From NCBI GenBank assembly GCA_013396915.1, contig VWZL01002220.1:316697-380696 (forward strand): a stretch of DNA of 64,000 nucleotides, read 5' to 3'. The translations under genes and the position numbers were made by a program. The stretch comes from Stercorarius parasiticus (lineage: Eukaryota > Chordata > Aves > Charadriiformes > Stercorariidae). The notes beneath the pieces were generated by a model. The model had not been told where the DNA came from, did not search any database, and saw only the letters and a program-made list of their open reading frames with translations. Shown here one piece after another: positions 26,987 to 41,095 of the stretch (the stretch's first letter is position 1; the number at the start of each line of letters is the position of its first letter).

Positions 26987-29900
26987 AAGAGTAGAAAATA
27001 ATCAACTCTGCAAACTAAAGAAAAAGATATAAATCTCTACATTCACTTCAAAACTATGCATGTTTTGAAGGGGACTGGAATAGCAGAATAATTAGCAGTA
27101 TTTAAAACGTGTCATACTGCTTCTATAGAAAGTGGAGTTTTAAAATGTGATTGGAGTATCATAATTACCTAAACAATTTCAGATCTTAATACAGTTTCAA
27201 GAAGGTTACAGAAAACAATCCCTAATCTGCACCACCATTAAGACAGCACATGACCTTTTGTGTAAAACAAGTAGCACTGTACCAGAAGGATTAAGGTAAC
27301 TGACATTCAGAGCAGATTCTCAGCAATGATTCTCCTCTGTCTGCAGCTGCTACAGTACTTACCAATTACTAAATGAGCACAGTAGATGGAATGCAATGGA
27401 AGGCAAAAATCAGATTTACCATGTAATCAGAAGGCAGTGTTCATGATATTTATTAAAAATATGTCCTGAAAAGATAAGAAAATTTCTAACATTTCAGAGA
27501 ATGACTAGCCTTTCAAAAGGATAGCTAAGCTTCAGTTTGAGACAGATTTTTTTTTTAAATTAAATAGTCTGGGACAAAAAATAAAGCATCTTCCTAACTG
27601 TGGACCTGACTTGATAATTCAAAATACTTGCTACTTCATTTTATGCACAAAGTGATTTGCAATCAGCTAATTCGGTTTAATAGTTACCAGCAGGCAAGAC
27701 ATACAAGAACATAGCAATGCTTCTTTAAGTGCATTTAGTAACACAATAGCATTCCTCTTTTCCCAAATATTGAATTTTGCTATTTTAAACAGATATAATC
27801 CTGTACATTTAATGCAATTTAGCATAATGACTTAATTTATTAGGCAGGACTAAAACCACTGTGGAAGATACTAAAAGATCGCATTAACAAATCATACTAA
27901 ATACTCAGGCTACCTAGCTCTTCAGAATTATTTCAGATGACTGCAGGAAATAAATTAACAAAAATATGACAGGAAATCATTACGGATTGACTCATTAAGA
28001 GAGAAGAGAAGAAACAAAATCAAATCCTGTCAAAATTAAGGCGCACAGATCATCTTTGTTATGTTGTAACTGGCTCCTAGTAAATTTCTAGTTATTAGAA
28101 GGTCTTGCCTACCCGGCATAGTAATCGTAACATTACTAATGAGTGAAAGACATCAGCTGCAATATAAACAAAATCTTCTATTTTAATGCTCAAACTTACT
28201 TTTGTACGTTCCATTGCTATCAGTGCTCTTGTAAAGAATACATACGTTATAGTAGAGGGGAAACTTCTGGGGTAATACAGCGATTTGCAGACTGTGAACA
28301 AATAAGAAACAGACTACTGCTACATTTTAATGGTTGTAAGGTAGCCATGCAATGCAATCCCAAGTTTCCCTGATGACAGCAAATTTGTTGATAAGCAACT
28401 CATGCTGTGAGTGTTTCTGCTACCAAACTTAACTCATTTAAGTCAAACTCAGAATCTCCCTTACTATTTAGGCACACAGATGTTGATTTGGAAAAGTTTT
28501 TAAGCCTTCCAGTCTGTGAATTCTTAAAAAATTTCTCGTTTGGTTCTGTCACAGGTCCATCCCTCTTCCTTAATATCATGTATTTTACATTCCCTCCTGG
28601 AGACGGAGGAGATGGGATTATCACCATGTAGAACTACGGTTCATTTAATGTTCTTTTCAGTTCTCAATCCTCAGTCCTCTGGCCAATAAGAATTGAAAGA
28701 CTTTGACTTCCTTAATCCTAAAGGGTTAATTTCTTCCACCTGCTGCTCCCTCAGTGGGATCTCAGTCCCGTGTTCAGAACTGTACAAGGGTCAGCCTTGG
28801 GCTATTACCGCTCTGTATGTTGCTTTGCCTTCCCACGAAACTTTCTTGATAGCTCTAATCTCCTTCCAGAATAAAATATGCCTCACGATTTGTTCCAAAC
28901 ACCTTTGTCCCCAGGTGACACAGGGATTTATCAACAAGCAAGAAATCAATTTATTTTTTCCCCTCAACTCTTGAATGTCTGAGATTACGTCAGGGCTATC
29001 AACTCAAATGCTCACATGCAAATGAAAGAATTTAGCATCTTGGCTCTAAACTGACTTTAATTCCACTCCTTTTTGAAAAAAAAGCAAGAACCTACGAGCT
29101 GCAGAGCGTTCTTTCCTTTTACAGGAAACTGATCTTGCCTTCAAGATCAGAAGAAAACTTAACCTGTTGTGAAAGGTCTTCATGAGGACCATCCTTGAAA
29201 AGGGGCAGAGTAACCGTGGTTCAAGATGACAGTAAGGAAAACTAAATGGACCAGCTTCTGGCTGTGGTAATACAAATCCATGCACATAGATACATAGTAA
29301 ATGCACTTCTTAAAGAAGGGATTATAGCCAAAACTGGAAAGAGTAATAAAAAGGAAAAGGAATGTTTCAGCCCTCTTGGGTATGTCTACAATGTGAGGGT
29401 CAAACTACGCCCTCCTCTGGGTGATGCTAATGCCATGTACTTGTGGAACAGCCAAGAAGCATGTCCTCAGAAGGAAAATTCTTCTTGAAGTCAGCACAAA
29501 AACATTGGTGAGGGATTAAGAGATCACGTGGGTAGCACTTAAAATATTTTTATGTAAGTAATCCACATGCATTGTTCTTAAAAGTAACCACCATTTAAAG
29601 GTGGGAGGCTACTGTGATAAAGAAATAGTTATTCCACCCGTATCTAGACTTCCCATCCTTGCCACCAGGTGCCCCATTTTCCTTCTGAAAAACTGAATCA
29701 GCTTTGGAAACATTCAGAAACAGTAAGGGAGGGTCTTCATGGAGCAATTTCAATTTTTGAATTCTTTAGCACATTTAGGACTTCTGGTATAAATTGCAGC
29801 ATGTTCTAACATTTTCCAAGAAGAAAATAAAGGTTAGAAGCACCGTACTTCCTGAATCTACCCTTCTTACTCACCCTTTAGGATCCATTAAATGTGGATC

Positions 29901-32900
29901 CTCACAGAATCACAAAGTATTGGCTGAAAATTACTGCCTTAGAGAGAACCACATCTGCAGTGATATCAATAGTCCAAAGATAAAAGGTAAAACGGAGAAG
30001 AAAAAACATTACAGAGAATTAACTCATATGACAAGAATTTTCATGGAATAGCCACACAGAGAAAGCAGCTAGAAAGTTCTTGCACAGGATTGGAAGATTG
30101 GAAAAGAAAATATAGTAGATATTACCTTTCAACAAAGGTGTCTCTCTCAGAGCAAGGGTTTTTTTACATTCAAATTTCAATGCCATCTAGTTTTCCATAA
30201 TGATAAAGGGCAGAAAAACACTCAATTTATCTTCTTTACATCATACACTAGTTTAAATACTTTTGTTGTAATCCTCATTTGTTTCTTCTTTAAATCACAG
30301 TCTCTCTCTCAGAACAGATGACTTTACAAGTCTCTAAATCTGTTGGTTTTATCCAAACCCCTTCTATTCTGTTACATACTTTCTGAGAAGACATTATCAC
30401 ATGACTAAGGCTGCTACAACTCACCATCTATCTCTTTACCAGTTTATATCATAATCCTAATAATGTTTTAGAACAGCTGTTCTGCATGGAAATAATAGCT
30501 AAGAACCTGTTTTCTGTACTTGATAAGTGACATGAAATTAGACTTAAAGAACTCACTCTTGAGGGTTAAACAAAATAACCATTCATTACAGTTATGAGTA
30601 AAAATTACACCAACTACAATCTTCAAAATTTAAATCTACAATAGCTAGCACCACCTTGCTACACTAAGTGATGAAAGAATAATGACAAAATAGCTGGAGT
30701 GTTTTTTTAATTTGCTGCTCTTCCATGCAGTATGATTTATCTTCGGATTTAAAACTGTGCTTAATTGCATATTAAGAGACGGCAATATGTGCAACTAGAT
30801 TTTATTAATACCACTGCATGTCATATTTCATATTGAAAACAATCTACACTGGCTCACCTATAAAATGAACTCATAACAACGGCCTACTTCATGCAAAGTA
30901 GCACATTAATATTCTACACAGACTGTAATTGCCATTTTACTGGTTTTTATAATATTCATGTTTGTAAGCAGTTTTGAATAGCAGTCAATTACTTGGTTCT
31001 TTTGGAACGCTCCCCTTGCATTTATATTACAAGCCCTTGAGAAGACAGTCACTGACTGGTGGGAATAATTTTGCAGGAACATAGGTACATTTTCCAGGTT
31101 TATTTTGACTTTGTGCAAGTCTGAAAGTATTGCTTTTGTCTTTGTTTTTGAAAAAGTTAACTAATTCAAGTACAGCGATTATGCCAATAACTGCAAGTAT
31201 TCACTACAGAGGCACACAATGAGATTCTGAATTGCTTTAGGAAGATGCAGCACGACAGTAACACCATTAGAACATCCTGACACAGATGCTTAAAAGACTA
31301 ATGCAAATTTGATAGTCTATTTTCAGCAGGAACTCTGGATGTTAATGCTGTGTGTAAGTAAATAAAATGAGAGAGGAGTAAATGCAATACAACTATGAAT
31401 GACCTATAAGAAGATTAGCATAAGGGTAATAGTTAAGGGTAGTTTTGATGTGAAACTGCGAGTTAGCAAGACTGGAAAAATGTAACGTGTCAGACAAATG
31501 TCGTCCTGTGCTGCTAATCCTTGTATGCTGGCCAAGCGTTGTGGAAAGTGATGCAAGAAACAAGTGTTTTCTACGAATTACATTCCCTGTTTAGTCCCAA
31601 ACTGGTTTTGCTGTGCTTGTTAATCACATGTGAATACTATGTAAGAGGTATTTCAAGTAGTATGGTACTGAATTTAGTCAGCTGTGAAGAACAGTGCAAT
31701 CTGTTAGTCTAAATCACTGATTAGGCCGTGTGTATCTATCATTTCCTAAGAAAGGCTCTCTGTAAGAAAATGGGACATCAGAAGCACTGGTATATACTGA
31801 CTTCATTTAAAAGGACATATGCAAATCTCCTCCTTCCTATTTCCAGCTTGAAATAAAAGATTCAGGTGCTTCAACTAAGGAAACCACTTTGGGTTTATAA
31901 ACTGCAACCCTACAGGTGAGTTGCACAGAATAACAAAATTTAAGAAACATCGATGTCTTTAACTTTTCCTACTTCCTAGAACAGATGTCTCCCACTCATT
32001 GTACCTACTGCTGTCAAGCCTGTTCTGAAATATTCACCTCTTTCCCAGCACTGTACCAGGAGCTTACTAAAAGATTTCACACTGGGAACTAGACATATAC
32101 AAGTGGAAACACTGTGGTATTTTTTGAGTTATCCCCCTCTGTGATACAGCACTTAGTCTTACAGTACAAAGAATTTCTGTCATTCTTTAAAATCAAGAAA
32201 TATACAAGATAAAAATATAAATATTTAATAAAAATAAGATTAATAGTTTAGCTTTAAACATAGTCAAACAAAACTGAGAAGTTCTGAAACTAGGAAAATC
32301 AACAGCCTTAGAGCAAATCACGCAGTGAAGTGACAGGAAACAATTATTAAAAATGCAAAGTTGACAGAGCTGCAAAAAGCTGTGAGAAAGGCAGCAAACC
32401 TGGCTGGCAGCAAAAAGCCAAGTGGACAGTGACGGTGACTTACTACCCCGCTCTGAGAAGTACACCCTAACTAGAAAATCACAGTTATTGCGCAGTGTCA
32501 AATATTAGCTACAAGCAGGCACACAAATTAAGAACCGGAAGCAACAGTAAGATGGTAAGAAATCAGTTATTTTAGAATTTATAACTACACAGACCTTCTT
32601 TGTATATTATGTGTAGCATTTATTTAAGTTTGTGACAGGCATTATTATTTCTATTCTGTGTGTGTGTATCAGACTGAAGAAGGCTGAAATTCTACACGCT
32701 CCATAACAACAAAACAAAAAAGTCCTTCTTTGCTGCTTTGCTTACTTCGAAATCAGTTCTCAAAGGTTTTTCTTTTTGCTGTTGTTCTTGCATCTTATGA
32801 CACAGTCACTTTACCTTTCCTAATTCCAAATTCATATCCACTCAGTGGCATTTCTACAGCACAACTGCCCTTGAAGTGAAGACAAGAACATATAAAAACA

Positions 32901-34902
32901 AACTAAAACAAGCACATAGTTCTCATAACAAATATTTTGATTTAGAGTTCTTACAGCAAAGAAACATAGACAAAAGCACAGTACTAATTCTGCCTTTTTA
33001 AAAAATAGTTTCAAGTTCTTGCTGATGATGTAGCTGAAAGTATTAAATAATGTAGCATGATGTTTTAACATAGCCTTCAATTTTAAATCTAGAAGGGACC
33101 CCAAAGACCACACTGCTTGATCTGAAAGTTCAAGGAAAAAATAACATCTTTTTTTCCCCAGAAAATTAATTTAATCATCTTTCAGAAAGATACACAGCTT
33201 TGTCTTAAAGATGATAAACTGTGGAAGTCACTATTTTTCTTTGCAAGTTGCCTGTATGGCAGCTGAATTTTACAAGTATCAACATTACAAAGTATGCTGA
33301 TGTAAAAATGAACCCATTAAAAGAAAATGTGAAAGCACGGATAAGACATTAAATAATCTATACGTAGGGAATAGAAGAGGAGGCAATTAATGGCACTGAA
33401 GGTAAGGTAAAAATTTATAATGCAAGTAACTGATGAGAGAAGCTGAAGGGATCACAGAATATCAGTAAGTAGTAGAGTTAAAAAAAAAATCAAAAACCAA
33501 AAACCAAAAAGCAAGAACTTTAAAGCATGATAGGAAAAAAAGAAAAAACACAGATAAAAACAAAATTACCCTACTAAATGCAAGTAGGAAAATTATAAGT
33601 ACTTATGCAAAAAATGAGAAATAGTCAAGAGTGGCTTCTTCTCCAATTCTGAAGTGGAAGAAGAAAAGGATATTTCTATTCCACATGATATCGTGGACAG
33701 AATTGAAAATGTGGGGATACGAAACACCATCTGCCTTACACTTTATTAAGAGATGCTCTCAAGTTTTTCTAGAGCACCTTTGTAGTAATTCTCACAATGA
33801 ATATATATCAAGACCCACATTAAAACATCAAACGTGTATATTAAGCCCTAGATCACCACTTGGAAGATCTGTTTCAACAGGTTATTGCATTTGTGAAAAA
33901 GGCAATGGGGCCTGTCTGCTAAGGAATTTCTTTTATGTTTGTACTGATATGAATAAATGGGAGCACAGTTCTGTCCCCTTTGTTCATGCTGAATATTAGA
34001 AAAATTAGAAAATTAGAAGAGTTTCCTGTGCAAAAAGTGTTATGTTCAATACAAGCACAATATTGCATGGTTTGGACTGTAAATAAGGAGCATCAAAGGA
34101 AGCAGACCTTTCTTCTCCCCCAGAAAGATCCTGGCACTAACAGATACTTGATTAAATCACAAAATCATAGTTTACTTTAATATAGTTAATTAATTTTAAA
34201 ATAGCATGAAAAATAGCATGAAGAAGTGGAGAAGTAAAATTCATTATTATGGCTAATCATTTCAGGTATTATAATTATTTCTCAAATAGTATTTGTAAGA
34301 TGCCGATTTATTTTAAGTATCACAGTTCACTGCCTGCATTCCTGGATACAATTGGCAGCTGCCTTTTATTTATTAACTTAGCAGACAGCTAGAATTTCCC
34401 TACACTAACGAAGCCCTGAAGGTCTTGTTAGAAATATGTCAACTGCAACTGGATGCTTGTATCTGTGTTTGTTTTTCAGATGCAACACTTCTACATCTAC
34501 CAATAGTAGAAACAGTTATAATTTGATAAAAGAATTGTTCATGGCTGCTCCTGCAGACCCTTAATATACCACAAGGGCCATTAAATCAATATGCCTTAAT
34601 TTCAACACAATCATAAAAATTGTCCACAGACTGCACCGTCAACCTAGTTTTATAAAAATTCCTGAAAATCTTGTTAGTTCACATGATGCATTTGACTGCA
34701 AATCCTGACTCTCCAACTTCCTACTGAAGGAAACAGGTTCCTTAGAATAAGTTGGTCTTTTAGACTCTTGGCTTTAGACTATTTTTTTTACCATTCTTTT
34801 TTTTTTTTTTAAGTCTTTGCAATTTAGAACTTAGCACATGCTGATATTTTGCAAATAACATATTACCGATCAAATGAGTACAGGCATCTCATCTTTGTAA
34901 GT

Positions 34903-34928
34903 GAAATTCTAGAAAGAAATTCTAGAAA
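34903..34928. repeat. Tandem 13-bp duplication with TTCTAGAA dyads
   Basis: GAAATTCTAGAAA is repeated twice head to tail (34903-34915 and 34916-34928). Each unit holds TTCnnGAA, the half-site geometry of heat-shock elements, but function is not implied. Confidence 0.7.
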
Positions 34929-35288
34929 TCTGCCTCCTGCTGAGTCAAATGCAATAAAAAAAAAACACACCAAAAAACCCCACTGCCTTGTGCACAGATT
35001 ACAATAAAATTTGCCATGTTTAAGCTATACAATTTCCTGCTTGTGCAGAAATTCATTGGGAGCCATCACTTCTGACACATAAACCTTCCTCAGTCACTCA
35101 CAATGAATTCAGAACTGTATACTGATGCTGACTGAGAAGAAAAAAAGTAATTTTCTTTCCTAATACTGCACTGCTTATTAGAATGAAGTGGGCATGAGGA
35201 ATGCATCTTTAAAGACAACAAAATAAATGAAAATTTGAGATCTTCGGGCTGGAGCTGGTGTTGCATGTAGAGCTAAAAGTAACATTAT

Positions 35289-35946
35289 ATGCTATCTGCT
35301 ATTCTGAATTTCTGCAAAAGTGACAGTAAGGTCTCTTTAAGACTGCCAGCAAGGATATTTAAAATGCCCTGCTTTGGTTCCTCTGCCCTCACTTTTCCGG
35401 CAGGAGAATCAATCAGGAAGCACCTGAGGATGACAAAAGATGTGCTAATGTGTCAAGTCAGCAAATGGTCCTTTGGCTGTGAGAGGAGAGCTGCAGCTTG
35501 CAGGCTTGGCACAAGCTGTCTGGGGTGCTGTCCCATAGGACCTGAGACTGGTGGGGTACCAAGGTCACACAGAAACGCAAGAGCCCTTCCAGTTGCTGTG
35601 CCTGTCACCAGAAAGGACAAAAGCTTTGCCATGGCAACGATGCTATGCGTTTTTTTCATCTTTGCTATGTTTAGTACAGCTTATTTTAGCTGTATCTTTT
35701 TGGGGGGCTGCACTAAAAACAGAAAATTTCTTCCCCATTCCAACACTGTTAAGGAATAAGACTGAATTGCTGAAGCAATCTCAAATACCTTATGTTTTGT
35801 ATCCTGATAACCCCTCAAAATCTCCACTGTATTTCTTCTTTGAATATCTTATGCTGCAATTTAAAACCGTTCGAACAAGAGGAACAAGGAAGAGAAAATA
35901 CATGACAAAAGTGATCACAAATAGTACAGACAACTTACACTATTAA
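35289..35946 (+). other. Two overlapping unassigned open reading frames
   Basis: A GC-richer patch holds two overlapping plus-strand frames. One is 156 codons (35289-35759) with a cysteine-rich middle and a hydrophobic stretch near residues 115-138 (MLCVFFIFAMFSTAYF). The other is 131 codons (35551-35946) with a hydrophobic stretch near residues 33-50 and a basic C-terminus. I recognise neither. No splice signals, start context or family motif supports a gene. A decayed retrocopy or chance are the alternatives. Confidence 0.15.
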
Positions 35947-36261
35947 GCTTTTTTCTCTCTTTAAACCACATTTGCATTTGTTACTGAATATGTATTACTG
36001 TAACTGTTGTTTTCTTACGGGAATCATAACAGAAGTGGCCGATAAGGAGAAGTTTGAAAATGCAAATAGAGTATTTCAGTTTTGCTAAATGCGGTACTCT
36101 CTGTGAATAAGGAAACCAATATAGAGAACCCTATTTCAGAGCATCAGGTAGGAGAGACAAGCAAGGCAAGACATCACTGATAAGGGCAGGTAGCAGTAAG
36201 AGTTTACGTTTCATTAAGAACAAAAAAATTATGAAGCCATGCCTTACATAGGGTCATCATA

Positions 36262-36315
36262 AAAATTACTGATTCAAAGTCCCTTCTAACCCTTGTCATT
36301 CTGTGATTCTGTGAA
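36262..36315 (+). mobile_element. CR1 3' tail fragment
   Basis: aagtcccttctaacccttgtc followed by attctgtgattctgtga is the extreme 3' end of CR1 in sense orientation. The rest of the element is missing or too decayed to see. Confidence 0.75.
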
Positions 36316-36946
36316 AGTAAGGATTGTGTGAAGAAAAAGTTATAAATCCCTAGATAAAAGGAAACTCAATTATACTTATGTAAACAGATTCTAAATTCTT
36401 GTTTCAAATACTCATTCTATTATTTTAAAAGTACCCAAACTCAGCAACGTATAATACTATCATACTATAAACCCACAGGTTTAACGCAATTTGACTGCAA
36501 AATGGAGTCCTCTAGTGCTTCCAACAGGCTCTGGATCTGGTTTTTGAGTTAAAACAGGACTAGTAGCCTCAGAATGCTATTAGACCACAACACAGCCAGG
36601 ACTGGATAATTCCAAACTATCTTAACTGCTACTGAAAATTTTGGAGTATTCTAAGCATTTGTAATACTTCTTTCAAATGAGTTTTAGTGGAAATTTTGTT
36701 TCCACCAGTTGGATTTCTTCCTCAAATAAATATTTTAACAAATACATAATAAGTAACAAAACAAATCAATATTTAGTTAATATTATTAATTCAAGTTGAT
36801 TCAACATAAAACTAATTACTTGGACAATTGCTTACACTTCATTCATAATTTATCGAGCTTACTATATAACTTTAAATATAACACTATACAGCTTTATGCA
36901 GCTGTACTACTATTTCAGCACATTCTATCAATCTTGATCAGCGCTT

Positions 36947-36947
36947 N
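36947..36947. other. Single ambiguous base (N)
   Basis: The only non-ACGT symbol seen, inside gcgcttNata in the large MEI4 intron. It marks an unresolved consensus position in the assembly. Confidence 0.95.
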
Positions 36948-37087
36948 ATAAAATTCAGATAGTGAAAGCCAAAAAAATCATGAACTATCATTAAAGAAGG
37001 AGGAGAATAATAATTGTAAAAAATAAACGGAATCAGGAACAGATTTCAGAGATTCTGGAAGAAAAAAAAAAATACATTGCCTGTATA

Positions 37088-37140
37088 GAAAGGAGTTGGG
37101 ACTAAATGACTCCTTGTGACCTCAGAATCTATGAATCAAT
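37088..37140 (+). mobile_element. CR1 3' tail fragment
   Basis: aggagttgggactaaatgactccttgtgacctcagaatctatgaatc matches the CR1 3' terminus (ttggactagatgac...cctc...attctatgatt) in sense orientation, with mismatches. Confidence 0.65.
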
Positions 37141-40100
37141 AATATAATTTAACTTTCAAATGCATTTAAAATTGTTTGCAAGGAAGTTAAGATGTACGTT
37201 CGGAAATTGAAATGTATGCTAAAAAGCATTTTGAAGAACCGCTCTTATGATAAATAGAAATATTTAAAAAAATGAGTAAAAAGGCTCTTGAATATTATTA
37301 ATTTTGCTATTAGCATAAAACAAGCCAGAACAGTACATATTATTTGAAATGCTATTCAAGTGAACACAGCTGTAAGCTACTCATTATTCAGATCCTTATA
37401 CGTACGTATAGCACCACTGTAACTGAGCATAACTCAATAAGGTCTAGATCAATGGTACAGTCCAGTCTCCAGCTGCATTTTTCTCCCAGTTTCCAAGAAA
37501 TCTTGCAAAATGACTGTTTTCCTCCATCTTTATAGATAAAATATATTATGCACAGGTGTTACAGTGCATACTGAATACAAGTGAGGTCATCAAAAGTAAT
37601 CTGCCTGAGAAATACCGAATTCACAGGACTCCAAACATGAAAACCCCAAGAGGCTTCCTCTGACGCAAACCAGTCACTTTGGCGCAAAAATCACCTGTTT
37701 AAAATCCCTGCCAGGACGCATCTAATCTACAACCTGCATTTTTATTACTGCCTGAAAAAGAGAGTTTTAACCTCCTGCACTTCGAAATCCTGATTGTGGG
37801 ATGTGTTTGTAATTTTCTAAAATGAGTCAAATTTTGTAGATTTTCTGTAAAACCTCTTTCCTGACCAACTAGCATTAATTATTAAAACCTCATTACACCA
37901 ATCCCCCCCAAACTAGCACATTTAATTAGAATAGTACTTCAGTTTCTTCCAAAACTCAGAAGCAGAGCAAATCTGCAGTGGAGTTTTGCCTCCTTCCCTC
38001 TCCCTTGTAACTGATGAAAATTTTGACCATAATTATCAATGTTTATAATATATAAACAGGAGTGCAGAGATCAGATTTATGGCTGAAAGGGTCTTCAAGT
38101 ATTCTACTCCCAGCCCTCACCCTGAGGCTTTAAGTCACTGCCAAAAGATGCTCATCATGAACATACTTAAGACCTTCAGTAAAAGAAGTCTGATGCCTAA
38201 CCTTAGTCACCAAATACACCACTTCTTGTTCACACCAGGAATCAAAAGGACTACTCCTTGTATAGCAGCTTTTCATGTTCGGGAAGACTATTACAACTGT
38301 TTTTCCCCCTCTGTCCTCTCTTTTCTAGTTTATTTTAGGGAAACTCACATTTTGCTAACAATATGTTAAAATACATTAAACATGCACACAAAGAATCCCA
38401 TGTAAATTCCCTATCAAACATGAAAACGCCTGATTCTGTAATTTACTGTATTTTTAAATAGATCAAAAACTTTAAAAACAAACCAAAACACAAATTACCA
38501 ATAATCATTATTTTTAGTAAACATAATACATTCTTGACATTTTGATCAACTGGTTCTTTATGTCCCAACTTGCCTAGTTATATACTAACACAATTGTAAT
38601 GAATGTTGGGCAACATTCCACACTCCTCATCATAAAGCACCTTTTACAGTTTGGCCTATTTAGCAACACGATGGAAAATAGATGAATTTTGAGTAAAATA
38701 TTAGTAAGTCTTCCATAATTTCAGAAGTTACACTTTAAAGGTTAGACATAAAAAAAGAGAATTCTGTAAGCAGTTTAATCTCCATGCGCCTCTTTCTAAA
38801 ACTATTATGGAAGCAGAAACCCTCTTCCTTTTCATTAGTCTTAAATAATGCATAAGGAAAAATCTCTGCAGCTTTATACTTTCCCTGAAAGTTAACTCCC
38901 TCTACTTTTGCTACAGTGGTACCTACACTGAAAGAAACAGACAGGCATAGTTTAGAAGGAGCTGTCTCTCATATGATAATGAATTAATTTTAAGAATCTG
39001 TGACCATGGAAAATCGTATCTTAAAAAAAACCCGATAAACTGGAATCAGCTCCTATGTTACAGACAGAAAAAATAGGAATAATCTGATAATTCATTAAAT
39101 TCAGACACAAACCAAAGCATACCTTCCTCTAAGCTAAGTAGAGCTGAGTGATTCTTGAGCAATCACTGCGTAGAATGAACGAGCGGGACAGATTCCAAAG
39201 GTTGGTCAACGGATTTATTAGCAGAGTCATGAAACATTGAGGAAATTAAGGTCTATGATTCAGACTATGTTCTTTAATATTGCCAATTAATTCTCTCATT
39301 TATTTTATATAGTTTCCTGATGTACCAGTACTAGCTACCTGCTTTTTGTTAGGAATGGCAATTTTAAATCAACACAATGACACTGCAAGTCTAATTTGGC
39401 CCTTATGCCTACAGCTTTAATTATGTGATCACTTACTGTTTGATTATGCTTGTGTTTTTTTTCTTTTTTTGCAAGGGTACTTGCTTTTGTTACTACAGAG
39501 GATGGACGATGCTGAATTAGAAGAAATACTATTCAGTACTTTTTCTATCCTTGTTACACGCATGGGCATAAAACGTGTAGCATTCAGTCTCTGCTCTGAA
39601 TACAGAATTAATACTTTATTTTTTCTAATGACAATCATTGCTGTAACTCCACACATACCACAAATATTACTTTAACTTCACAATTGCTTTTAGAGAGAGA
39701 GGTAATGCTTTTGTCCTTTTATGAAAGAATATTTTAAGGACTCAACGTAGCCGCTAATGCCAACCTTGGCTGACTAGGACATGATTTTACAACACCTGCC
39801 ATTACACAGAACTGCATGAATTCAGAGCAAAGCTGCTACTGGCTTCTGTGAAAGCTGTGGGCACTTATGCCTTCCTCTTTAAACTTGTACACATGCACTC
39901 ACAGAAACAAAAATAAAGTAAAAAGCATATACAAAAATGGCCTGAGGCAGACATCTATAGGAAAAAGTTTCAGCCTGAATGGTTAACATTTGCCAGAATT
40001 TACAAACTGAAAACAAGCTCTTATAAGAGAAAACACTAACATTTACCTGATCTGCAGTGTGGGTGAATTTTGTTTTACCTCTCCCAAAGCAGAAAGAAAG

Positions 40101-40436
40101 TATATACTCTGACACGAGTGGACACAAAGAAGGTTTGTCAAGCTTACAGTTTAAGCTGCAAGCTTCCAAACTAATCTACACATGCTGATGAAAAACAAAA
40201 CAACTCCTACAAGACCCAAGCACTACTTGGGCTCAAGGTTTCTAGAGAAATAATTTTGCTTTCCTGCTTCCTCTAATTGTTCAAGACCCTGCTTAAAATC
40301 AGACAACTTCTAAATTATAATAAATAGTCTTTAATAAAGCAACGTTAGCCTCTTTATTTCCTTCATTAAAACAGTAAAAAATTAACATCAGCAAAGACAT
40401 GGAACATACTTGAAGATACTTTGATCTAGCTGTTAT

Positions 40437-40458
40437 TTAAGGTTCCTTTGAACCTTAA
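40437..40458. repeat. Small perfect hairpin at the left edge of the CR1 cluster
   Basis: TTAAGGTTC (40437-40445) and GAACCTTAA (40450-40458) pair exactly around a CTTT loop, just before the CR1 sequence begins. Confidence 0.6.
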
Positions 40459-40462
40459 AGAT

Positions 40463-41095
40463 TCACACTAGCACCAGCACTGTTTAACATCTTCATGAAT
40501 GACCTGGACAATGGGACTTCTGTATCATCTCCAAACTCAGGAAGTTTGGAGATGATACAAAAGCGGGAGGATTGATGGGACACACCAGAGGGTTATGCTG
40601 CCATTCAGAGGGACCTTGACAGACTTGAAAAACTGGCCAAGAGGAATCTTGAGTTCCCACAAAGTGAAGTGCAAAAACTTATCGCTGGGGATATCCCCAC
40701 GCACAGCACAGACTGGTGACTGACAGCTGCAAAGCAGCTTGGCAGAGAAGAACCTGGGGGCCCTGGCAGACAACAAGTTGAACATGAGCCAACGCTGAGT
40801 CCTTGTGGCAAAGGCGGTCAACTGTGTCCTGGGTTGCATGAGGGGAAGTGTTGCCGGCAAGTTGAGGCAGGTGATCCCTTCCATCTGCTCAGCACTGGTG
40901 AGACACACCTGGAGTGCTGGGTCCAGTTCTGGACTCCTCAGCACAAGGGAGACCTGGATATACTGAAGTGGGAACAGTGAAGAGTCACAAAAACTATGAA
41001 GACCGGAACATACAAGGAGAGGCTGAGAGAGCTGGAACTGTTCCACCTGGAGAAGAGGAGGCTCAGGGGAGATCACATCAATGTGTATAAATACC
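40463..41095 (+). mobile_element. CR1 LINE, ORF2 3' part, sense, truncated at both ends
   Basis: Old CR1 fragment in sense orientation. It opens in the RT segment (CTGTTTAACATCTTCATGAA, then GACCTGGACA). It passes the position of the ADDTK box (gatgatacaaaa), the AAGTTGAACATGAGCC segment near 40777, and GTCCAGTTCTGGACTCCTCAGCACAAG, and stops at aatgtgtataaatacc near 41095. The usual last 300 bp or so of CR1 is missing. It contains a local inverted duplication at 40521-40559 and joins directly to an oppositely oriented CR1 ORF1. Confidence 0.9.
40521..40559. repeat. Perfect 17-bp inverted repeat inside CR1
   Basis: TGTATCATCTCCAAACT (40521-40537) and its exact reverse complement (40543-40559) flank a 5-nt loop CAGGA. 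The right arm is normal CR1 coding sequence before the ADDTK box. The left arm replaces the expected CR1 sequence, so it is an inverted copy of the right arm. Confidence 0.9.

Noticed and set aside
33070..33120. Possible old CR1-like 3' end (tctagaagggaccccaaagacc)
   Set aside because: Suggestive but too short and diverged to name.
33449..33480. Possible antisense CR1 head (atcacagaatatcag)
   Set aside because: Only about 15 bp resemble CR1 and the ggttggaagggacc block does not follow.
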